NCBI GenBank assembly: GCA_017547395.1
Contig: JAFYPS010000099.1
Location: 1 to 7,555, forward strand
Origin: Clostridia bacterium
Lineage (GTDB): Bacteria > Bacillota_A > Clostridia > Oscillospirales > CAG-272
Length of the DNA stretch: 7,555 nucleotides
Direction: 5' to 3'
Numbering within the stretch: the stretch's first letter is position 1; the number at the start of each line of letters is the position of its first letter. Of the stretch, positions 1 to 3,938 are shown piece by piece. The translations under genes were made by a program, and so were the position numbers. Under the pieces are notes generated by a model. The model saw only the letters and a list, made by a program, of their open reading frames with translations. It ran no database searches and was not told the origin of the DNA.

Positions 1-380
1 AGAAAACTTTGCACTTCTGTTCTGCGGAATTTCTCCACGGTGAAATCCGTGATTTGTTGCTCAAACATGTTGGGCGCGCAATTGTCCTGTCTAAAGGTGG
101 CGCTCCAGTCGTTTTTGAAGGGAACAACTTTGATTTCGCAAATGAGATTTCCGTTGCCGGCGGGGATTAAATATTTGGTAGAATCTACGGAACCGAACGG
201 CGTAGAGTTGCGAAAGAAGATTTCGCGACTGTTTGCGGGGATGGAAACCGATATTTTCTCGTTTGCTTTTAGTTTGGCAACTTCAAGCCCGTCGACAATG
301 ACCAAAAGAGCGACTGCGGAGCCGATGAAATTGTATCCTCGTTGTAATGTCAGTTGGCGTGTTGCATATGAATTGTCCAT
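1..380 (-). CDS. Partial protein of unknown function (N-terminal 126 residues)
   Basis: I do not recognise this gene. The frame opens at the ATG at 380-378 and stays open to the left edge, where the gene is cut. The start is strongly supported: AAGGAGG lies at 394-388, seven bases upstream, behind a sigma-A-like promoter. The visible protein starts MDNSYATRQLTLQRGYNF. It has a hydrophobic stretch with a VDG turn (SAVALLVIVDGLEVAKLKAN, residues about 21-40), then alternating beta-like segments (ISVSIP, REIFFR, KYLIPAG, NLICEIKVV). There is no signal peptide or clear membrane helix. The pattern of an 'iDG..v..l' turn followed by a strand and then G/N-rich turns recalls small PEGA/DUF2846-type beta-sandwich domains, but that is only a shape resemblance. 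Residues after about 85 are polar (WSATFRQDNCAPNMFEQQ). Its neighbours do not indicate a job. Confidence 0.72.
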   Translation of the reverse strand, partial: MDNSYATRQLTLQRGYNFIGSAVALLVIVDGLEVAKLKANEKISVSIPANSREIFFRNSTPFGSVDSTKYLIPAGNGNLICEIKVVPFKNDWSATFRQDNCAPNMFEQQITDFTVEKFRRTEVQSF

Positions 381-415
381 ATTGTTTCCTCCTTGTGAAG
401 AATTTGGTTGTAAAG

Positions 416-445
416 ATTATAGCATGGTAATGCAGACAAAAGCAA
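416..445 (-). promoter_or_regulatory. Sigma-A-like promoter of the left-edge gene
   Basis: On the minus strand, TTGCTT (445-440) and a perfect TATAAT (421-416) are separated by 18 bases. Transcription would begin near 409, giving a leader of about 29 bases that contains the AAGGAGG site of the gene starting at 380. The -10 box is exact and the -35 box is moderate. Confidence 0.6.
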
Positions 446-474
446 CCCTTTTTTTCGGAGAAAGTGGGCAAAAG

Positions 475-507
475 CAAGAAAAGCAACCGTCGAGGTTGCT
501 TTTCTTG
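475..507 (-). terminator. 14-bp perfect hairpin, probable terminator
   Basis: The arms at 475-488 (CAAGAAAAGCAACC) and 494-507 are perfectly complementary around a 5-base loop. Read on the minus strand, the 3' arm carries TTTTCTT and is followed by CTTTTG, so a terminator is plausible, though no long U tract follows the stem. It sits between the left-edge gene's promoter and the repeat region. It would insulate that gene from minus-strand transcription coming through the tRNA area. Confidence 0.45.
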
Positions 508-540
508 AAGGAGCATGCCAAAGAACCTACGGTTTCTACG

Positions 541-588
541 CTGCGGGCGGAGATACGGGTAAAGGGACTTGCCCGCCTGCGGGCGGAG
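541..588. repeat. 12-base direct repeat, CTGCGGGCGGAG x2
   Basis: CTGCGGGCGGAG occurs at 541-552 and again at 577-588, 36 bases apart. The first copy lies just outside the compound palindrome and the second forms part of its internal GCCCGC-CT-GCGGGC hairpin. This looks like internal duplication during growth or insertion of the element. Confidence 0.6.
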
Positions 589-646
589 CGGTGGTCGGCT
601 CTGACTGCCCCCGGCAGTCATTCACTACCGACCCTTCAAGTCCCTT
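556..646. repeat. Compound palindromic element with tRNA T-arm-like ends
   Basis: An outer stem (562-570 with 638-646, AAGGGACTT/AAGTCCCTT) encloses three further perfect stems: GCCCGC/GCGGGC (571-576 and 579-584), GGTCGG/CCGACC (593-598 and 628-633), and inside the latter TGACTGCC/GGCAGTCA (602-609 and 613-620) with a 3-base loop. The whole would fold as a branched structure on either strand. Both ends resemble a tRNA: 556-571 matches the minus-strand tRNA-Leu tail (CGGGTAAAGGGACTTG), while 635-646 reads TTCAAGTCCCTT, the T-loop and 3' T-stem, in the opposite direction. I see no credible protein here. It is probably a dispersed palindromic repeat of the host genome; membership of a named family is not claimed. 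Confidence 0.6.
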
Positions 647-660
647 ATCATATTACAAAA

Positions 661-702
661 AAACAAATAAAAGCCCCGATAAATCGGAGCTTTCATTTGT
701 TT
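661..702 (-). terminator. Intrinsic terminator behind a tRNA-Leu fragment
   Basis: The 20-bp arms at 661-680 and 683-702 close on a 2-base loop. Read on the minus strand, the only two non-Watson-Crick pairs are G-U, whereas on the plus strand they become C-A mismatches, so the hairpin is built for minus-strand RNA. A run of T follows on that strand (660-655). It lies immediately after the tRNA-Leu 3' fragment ending at 702, exactly where a tRNA terminator belongs. Confidence 0.75.
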
Positions 703-730
703 GGTGCGGGTAAAGGGACTTACGAACCCA
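702..730 (-). pseudogene. tRNA-Leu 3' fragment (T-arm, acceptor and CCA only)
   Basis: Positions 702-721 (tggtgcgggtaaagggactt) are identical over 20 bases to 869-888, the 3' end of the intact tRNA-Leu(CAG). An extra AC follows at 722-723, then GAACCCA (724-730), which again matches the intact gene. On the minus strand this is a T-arm with a two-base insertion in its loop, the 3' acceptor strand and CCA. The anticodon arm, D-arm and 5' acceptor strand are absent, so it cannot be a working tRNA. Its own terminator follows directly (661-702). It is either a decayed tandem tRNA copy or a duplicated 3' end left by an integration event. Confidence 0.7.
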
Positions 731-810
731 ATGTATGCGCAAACAACATCTTAAGGCGGCTTTAGTTTTAGCGCATACATAATTCAAATGCTACGCATTT
801 GAGTGGGTTC
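724..810. repeat. Nested palindromes beginning in the broken T-arm
   Basis: Three perfect inverted repeats are arranged as one unit. An outer 7-bp pair GAACCCA/TGGGTTC (724-730 and 804-810) encloses a 10-bp pair ATGTATGCGC/GCGCATACAT (731-740 and 771-780) and a short hairpin CAAATGC-TAC-GCATTTG (785-801). The left outer arm is also the T-stem of the tRNA fragment. Positions 772-784 (cgcatacataatt) recur at 1763-1775, inside the promoter spacer of tRNA-Leu(GAG). No coding potential is evident. Confidence 0.5.
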
Positions 811-829
811 AGTCAATAAACTACATACG

Positions 830-869
830 AAAAAGAAAATCCACCGCCTAAAGCGATGGATTTCTTTTT
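830..869 (-). terminator. Terminator of tRNA-Leu(CAG)
   Basis: On the minus strand the RNA forms AAAAAGAAATCCATCGC, loop UUUA, then the complementary arm with one G-U pair and one bulged U, ending in a T-rich arm. The final A of the encoded CCA (869) is the first base of the stem, so the hairpin abuts the tRNA 3' end. Confidence 0.65.
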
Positions 870-954
870 GGTGCGGGTAAAGGGACTTGAACCCATACGA
901 AGTTGCCCTCACTAGAACCTGAATCTAGCGCGTCTGCCATTCCGCCACACCCGC
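869..954 (-). tRNA. tRNA-Leu(CAG)
   Basis: This 86-base class II tRNA has encoded CCA. The acceptor GCGGGTG pairs with TACCCGC (one G-U), followed by discriminator A and CCA. The D-arm is GCGGAATGGCAGACGC. The anticodon stem CTAGA/TCTAG holds the loop TTCAGGT, so the anticodon is CAG, reading CUG leucine codons. The long variable arm has GAGG/CTTC around GCAA, as expected for leucine. The T-arm is ATGGG-TTCAAGT-CCCTT, with one T-T mismatch at the second pair. A heptamer repeat array starts about 11 bases upstream of the 5' end, and I see no good promoter next to it. It may depend on transcription reading through from upstream genes on the same strand. Confidence 0.93.
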
Positions 955-965
955 GTAAATATTAA

Positions 966-993
966 GTTGAAAATTGAAAGTTGAAAATTGAAA
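966..993 (+). repeat. Heptamer array, left copy (RTTGAAA x4)
   Basis: Four exact tandem heptamers GTTGAAA, ATTGAAA, GTTGAAA, ATTGAAA run from 966 to 993. They end two bases before the TAA stop (997-995 on the minus strand) of the four-helix-bundle gene. Together with the inverted array at 1348-1375 they bracket that gene as an inverted pair. Confidence 0.8.
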
Positions 994-994
994 A

Positions 995-1342
995 TTACTT
1001 AGATGCTTTTATAATGCTTACCAACAATTTTTCAATCTCAACACAATCGTTAAGGATGGAAATATACTCACTCTCTGATAAATAATCAGTAGAATGCAAA
1101 AGCTTTATCCAATACTTCGTTTCCGAGGCTTCTTTTAAAGCAATCCCCATCTTTGAAATAAAATCAGGTCTGCTTTGCGCTTGTTCTGCCTCGGCAATAT
1201 TCGCGCCAATGCTCGTTCCGCTTCGCAGTATTTGCTTAGAAAGAACATACTCATTTTTTGCGGATGTTAAAAGTTTATAAAGATTGACGATTCTAATAGC
1301 AAAGTTAAAACTTTTTGTTTCAACGGTATTATTCTTGTCCAT
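995..1342 (-). CDS. Four-helix-bundle protein, S23/23S intervening-sequence family
   Basis: A 115-residue protein of the family often called 'four helix bundle protein' (TIGR02436 type), first known from proteins encoded in intervening sequences of 23S rRNA genes; biochemical function is unsettled. Diagnostic segments, numbered from the ATG chosen here, are the second-helix motif SKQILRSGTSIGANIAEAEQ (about 35-54) and ALKEASETKYWIKLLH (about 69-84), followed by a C-terminal helix ending in IIKASK. Length is normal for the family. I chose the ATG at 1342-1340. An in-frame TTG at 1360 would add six residues encoded by repeat DNA (the heptamer array). No clear Shine-Dalgarno sequence precedes either start. 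The frame is flanked almost exactly by inverted heptamer arrays, so gene and repeats look like one mobile or transferred cassette dropped between two tRNA-Leu genes, not inside an rRNA. Confidence 0.85.
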   Translation of the reverse strand: MDKNNTVETKSFNFAIRIVNLYKLLTSAKNEYVLSKQILRSGTSIGANIAEAEQAQSRPDFISKMGIALKEASETKYWIKLLHSTDYLSESEYISILNDCVEIEKLLVSIIKASK

Positions 1343-1347
1343 TAAAT

Positions 1348-1375
1348 TTTCAACTTTCAACTTTCAATTTTCAAT
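1348..1375 (-). repeat. Heptamer array, right copy (RTTGAAA x4, inverted)
   Basis: On the plus strand this reads TTTCAAC, TTTCAAC, TTTCAAT, TTTCAAT, i.e. four RTTGAAA units on the minus strand, inverted relative to 966-993. It lies just upstream of the four-helix-bundle start. It also supplies the TGA stop (1373-1371) of the small membrane protein gene that enters from the right. Confidence 0.8.
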
Positions 1376-1601
1376 TACTCAATGCGTCGCATGCATTGAG
1401 TACTGCCACGGCAATTCCGCTGACGCAGTAGAGAAGAATAATCTGCCTTATAATATTGATTACAATTCCAAAAGTTCCGCTAAGAGAAATACAACCTACA
1501 ATCAAGGAAACCGCGATTGTAATTAATGTATAGATAAGAGTACTGAGAATTACCGATTTAAGATTTTTACCTTTAAAGCTAAGCGGAAAAACCTTTCTCA
1601 T
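1371..1601 (-). CDS. Small membrane protein, C-terminus altered by a repeat insertion
   Basis: A 76-residue hydrophobic protein beginning MRKVFPLSFKGKNLKSVI. I chose the ATG at 1601-1599 because GGAGG (1611-1607) lies five bases upstream; an in-frame upstream ATG at 1637 lies within the tRNA terminator and is unlikely. Two membrane segments are evident: roughly residues 17-37 (SVILSTLIYTLITIAVSLIVG) and 46-66 (GIVINIIRQIILLYCVSGIAV). The N-terminal RKVFPLSFK plus two-helix layout recalls small uncharacterised membrane proteins of Clostridia; no function is known to me. The last ten residues, LNACDALSN and the preceding join, come from a palindrome (1376-1402), and the stop comes from the heptamer array. 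The natural end was probably replaced when the neighbouring cassette inserted. The gene lies directly behind the tRNA-Leu(GAG) terminator and could be fed by read-through. Confidence 0.65.
   Translation of the reverse strand: MRKVFPLSFKGKNLKSVILSTLIYTLITIAVSLIVGCISLSGTFGIVINIIRQIILLYCVSGIAVAVLNACDALSN
1376..1402. repeat. 10-bp palindrome at the edge of the cassette
   Basis: TACTCAATGC (1376-1385) and GCATTGAGTA (1393-1402) are perfectly complementary around GTCGCAT. It abuts the right heptamer array and encodes the last residues of the small membrane protein. It resembles the hairpin at 785-801 in layout (caaatgc/gcatttg), suggesting one family of small palindromes in this genome. Confidence 0.65.
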
Positions 1602-1625
1602 TCCAGCCTCCGATAATAAAAGTAA

Positions 1626-1649
1626 AAGGCAAGCCATTCGGCTTGCCTT
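1626..1649 (-). terminator. Terminator of tRNA-Leu(GAG)
   Basis: A perfect 10-bp stem AAGGCAAGCC/GGCTTGCCTT with a 4-base loop starts at the last base of the tRNA CCA. The minus-strand RNA continues UUUUACUUUUAUU, a usable U tract. Confidence 0.85.
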
Positions 1650-1733
1650 GGTGCGAGAAACGGGACTTGAACCCGTACGGTGTAAACCACACGCCCCTCA
1701 AACGTGCGCGTCTGCCAGTTCCGCCACTCTCGC
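1649..1733 (-). tRNA. tRNA-Leu(GAG)
   Basis: This 85-base class II tRNA has encoded CCA. The acceptor GCGAGAG pairs with TTCTCGC (one G-U). The D-arm is GCGGAACTGGCAGACGC. The anticodon stem CACGT/GCGTG carries the loop TTGAGGG, so the anticodon is GAG, reading CUC and CUU leucine codons. A short variable stem GGT/ACC and a fully paired T-arm (ACGGG-TTCAAGT-CCCGT) complete the cloverleaf. Its consensus promoter lies at 1757-1785 and its terminator at 1626-1649. It is more regular than the tRNA-Leu(CAG) downstream. Confidence 0.95.
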
Positions 1734-1756
1734 GTCATGCCCTTAGGCACTCCTAT

Positions 1757-1785
1757 ATTATACGCATACATAATTGAAAAGTCAA
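1757..1785 (-). promoter_or_regulatory. Consensus sigma-A promoter of tRNA-Leu(GAG)
   Basis: On the minus strand, TTGACT (1785-1780) and TATAAT (1762-1757) are separated by 17 bases, close to the ideal. Transcription would start near 1750, about 17 bases before the tRNA 5' end. It is back to back with the asnB promoter on the other strand. Confidence 0.85.
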
Positions 1786-1850
1786 TACCTTTTTGCAAAA
1801 AAAATAAAAAAATTTATTATTTGCCGAAACCGCCTTTTTTGTGGCACTTA

Positions 1851-1880
1851 TTGATTTTAATAATATAAGTATGATATAAT
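1851..1880 (+). promoter_or_regulatory. Sigma-A-like promoter of the asnB operon
   Basis: TTGATT (1851-1856) and TATAAT (1875-1880) are separated by 18 bases. A start near 1887 gives a leader of about 30 bases, too short for a T-box or other aptamer. The promoter is simple and probably constitutive; no operator repeat is evident. Confidence 0.65.
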
Positions 1881-1917
1881 AAATAAAGTATGAAATTTTA
1901 TTCTTCAGGAGAACGTT

Positions 1918-3774
1918 ATGTGCGGAATTGTCGGCTTCAGCGGGCAAAGTGAATATAAGCAGAAAATAGTTGATAATATGATGGATCTTATGATTCATCG
2001 CGGACCGAACAGTGCGGGCAGTTATACCGACGAGGATATGGCACTCGGATTTCGCCGTCTTTCGATAATCGACCTTGCAGACGGTTCTCAGCCGATGTAT
2101 AACGAGGATAAGAGCCTTGTGCTTGTTTATAACGGTGAGATTTACAATTTTGAGAGTCTTCGCGAAGAGCTTATCGCTGCGGGACACACGTTTCTTACCC
2201 GTTGCGACAGCGAGGTGCTACTCCACGGCTACGAGCAGTTCGGCGGACGTGAGCTTGTTAAAAAGCTTCGCGGTATGTTCGCGTTTGTAATCTGGGATAA
2301 GAATGAAAAGAAGCTTTTCGGTGCTCGCGATATGTTCGGCATCAAGCCTTTCTACTATTCAATCACCCATGACTGTGAGTTCATTTTTGCATCTGAGATA
2401 AAGAGTATGCTTGCACATCCCGGCTTTGAGCGCGAGGTAAATAAAAATGCAATACTGCCTTATCTCACGTTCCAGTACAGTGCAACCGAGGAAACGTTTT
2501 TCAAGGGCGTTTTTAAACTTCCGCCTGCGCACTTCTTTGAATGGAAGGACGGCGAGTTTACAAAAGAACGCTATTGGGACGTAAATTTTGACGCCAAAGA
2601 GGGAACTCTTGAGGAGTTTTCCGATGCACTTGACAAGACCGTTCACGAGTCTGTTGCGGCGCACAGGATAAGCGACGTGCCTGTCGGCGCATTCCTTTCG
2701 GGCGGCGTTGACTCGAGTTATATCACAGCCTGCCTTATGCCCGACAAGACTTTTTCCGTCGGCTTTGACGGAGAATACGAAAAGTTTAACGAAACTAACG
2801 AGGCCGCCGAGCTTTCAAAGATTCTCGGAATTCAGAATATAAGAAGAATACTTACTGCAGACGAGTGCTTTGAGGCGCTCCCCACCATTCAGTATCATAT
2901 GGACGAGCCGCAGTCAAACCCGTCGAGCGTGCCGCTCTACTTTCTTGCAGCGCTTGCCGCAAAGGAGGTAACCGTTGTGCTTTCGGGAGAGGGCGCAGAC
3001 GAGATTTTTGCGGGCTACGAGTGGTATGACGAAACGCCGATGATGCGTAAATACAAGAAAATCCCGCAGTTTATCCGTATTGCCGCCGCCAAGGTTGCAA
3101 AGTCTTTGCCTTATTTCAAGGGGCACGACTTTATTATAAAATCGAGCGGACGTCCTGAGGACTATTTTATCGGTCAGGCAAAGATTTTCGAGGAAAAAGA
3201 GGCTAAAAAGCTTCTCCGTGAGGACTATAAAAACGGTGAGCGCGTTTGCGACATTACCCGCCGCATTTACGACCGCGTGCGCGACCGTGACGAACTTACC
3301 AAAAAGCAATATCTCGACATTATGTGCTGGCTTCCCGGCGACATTCTGCTCAAGGCTGATAAAATGAGTATGGCTCATTCGCTTGAGCTCCGCGTTCCTT
3401 TCCTTGACAAAGAGGTAATGAAGATGGCGGAGAACATTCCTGCGAAATACAAGATTACCAAAGAGAATACTAAGTACGTGCTTCGCCACGCGGCAAACCG
3501 TACTCTTCCCGACGAGTGGGCAAACCGTGAAAAGAAGGGTTTCCCCGTACCGATAAGACTTTGGCTCAGGGAAGAAAAGTATGCAGAGCAGGTGCGCCGC
3601 GCATTTGAAAGCGCGTATGCCGATGAATTTTTCGATGCCGACGAGCTTTTAAAGCTTCTTGACGAGCATTTCTCGGGCAAGGCAAACCACGCGCGCAAAA
3701 TCTGGACCGTATACGTATTCCTCGTATGGTACAAGCGCTTCTTTATAGATTTTATTCTCCCCAAATACAACTAA
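1918..3774 (+). CDS. asnB: AsnB-type glutamine-dependent amidotransferase (asparagine synthase family)
   Basis: A 618-residue class II glutamine amidotransferase fused to an asparagine synthase domain, full length for the family. Cys2 is the nucleophile after Met removal. HRGP (27-30), YNGEIYNF (71-78) and RDMFGIKP (137-144) form the glutaminase site. SGGVDSS (261-267) is the pyrophosphate loop, with SGEGADEIFAGY (356-367), LELRVPFLD (489-497) and KKGFPVPI (539-546) completing the synthetase half. Known enzymes of this family use ATP to activate a carboxylate and glutamine-derived ammonia to form an amide. Besides free asparagine, relatives amidate cell-wall diaminopimelate (B. subtilis AsnB, Corynebacterium LtsA, L. 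plantarum AsnB1) or cross-bridge D-Asp (L. lactis AsnH). With an ATP-grasp ligase and a MurE-like gene downstream, a peptidoglycan amidation role is a fair inference, but plain asparagine synthesis is not excluded. AGGAGA (1907-1912) lies five bases before the ATG. Confidence 0.95.
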   Translation: MCGIVGFSGQSEYKQKIVDNMMDLMIHRGPNSAGSYTDEDMALGFRRLSIIDLADGSQPMYNEDKSLVLVYNGEIYNFESLREELIAAGHTFLTRCDSEVLLHGYEQFGGRELVKKLRGMFAFVIWDKNEKKLFGARDMFGIKPFYYSITHDCEFIFASEIKSMLAHPGFEREVNKNAILPYLTFQYSATEETFFKGVFKLPPAHFFEWKDGEFTKERYWDVNFDAKEGTLEEFSDALDKTVHESVAAHRISDVPVGAFLSGGVDSSYITACLMPDKTFSVGFDGEYEKFNETNEAAELSKILGIQNIRRILTADECFEALPTIQYHMDEPQSNPSSVPLYFLAALAAKEVTVVLSGEGADEIFAGYEWYDETPMMRKYKKIPQFIRIAAAKVAKSLPYFKGHDFIIKSSGRPEDYFIGQAKIFEEKEAKKLLREDYKNGERVCDITRRIYDRVRDRDELTKKQYLDIMCWLPGDILLKADKMSMAHSLELRVPFLDKEVMKMAENIPAKYKITKENTKYVLRHAANRTLPDEWANREKKGFPVPIRLWLREEKYAEQVRRAFESAYADEFFDADELLKLLDEHFSGKANHARKIWTVYVFLVWYKRFFIDFILPKYN

Positions 3775-3777
3775 TAT

Positions 3778-3803
3778 CAGTCGAAAGTCAAGACTTTCGA
3801 CTG
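3778..3803 (+). terminator. 12-bp hairpin after asnB, weak or partial terminator
   Basis: CAGTCGAAAGTC and its exact complement are separated by two A residues, three bases after the asnB stop. Only CTTTGGGGG follows, not a real U tract. It may be an attenuator or an mRNA 3'-end stabiliser between asnB and the next gene rather than a full stop. Confidence 0.4.
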
Positions 3804-3808
3804 CTTTG

Positions 3809-3888
3809 GGGGCGCATGTCTCGCGACTCGCTCACCGCGACCGCCCCGTTAAGGAGTTTTAAGGTCGGCGCATGTCCGCCCTTAAAAC
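3809..3888. repeat. GC-rich double palindrome between asnB and the ATP-grasp gene
   Basis: Two structured units share the direct repeat GGCGCATGTC (3811-3820 and 3867-3876). The first pairs GGGGCG with CGCCCC (3809-3814 and 3842-3847) around TCGCG/CGCGA (3821-3825 and 3836-3840). The second pairs GTTTTAAGG with CCTTAAAAC (3856-3864 and 3880-3888), with CGG/CCG inside. No open frame of note lies here. It looks like an intergenic palindromic repeat inserted within the operon. Confidence 0.55.
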
Positions 3889-3938
3889 GGGTTTGATTAT
3901 AAATGAAAGAGCGAATTTTATAAATTGCAAGGACTTTT

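Noticed and set aside
40..765. Plus-strand open frame of 241 codons at the left end
   Set aside because: It runs antisense through the well-started minus-strand gene, then through its promoter, several hairpins and a tRNA fragment. It has no ribosome binding site and its composition changes along its length, so it is a chance frame.
556..993. Possible CRISPR array from the repeated 15-20-mers and heptamers
   Set aside because: The spacing is irregular, the repeats are tRNA tails or short tandem heptamers without spacers, and no cas gene is present.
1598..1798. Minus-strand open frame over tRNA-Leu(GAG)
   Set aside because: It is translation of the tRNA and its promoter, not a protein gene.
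1800..1917. T-box or other riboswitch upstream of asnB
   Set aside because: The predicted leader is only about 30 bases, with no T-box consensus and no terminator-antiterminator pair.
2914..3489. Minus-strand 191-codon open frame inside asnB
   Set aside because: It is a shadow of the asnB reading frame; the asnB motifs on the other strand are unmistakable and no start signal supports this one.
3897..3925. Candidate promoter just before the ATP-grasp gene (TATAAA/TTTATAAAT)
   Set aside because: No suitable -35 box at proper spacing is seen, and the second -10-like sequence is too close to the ribosome binding site.
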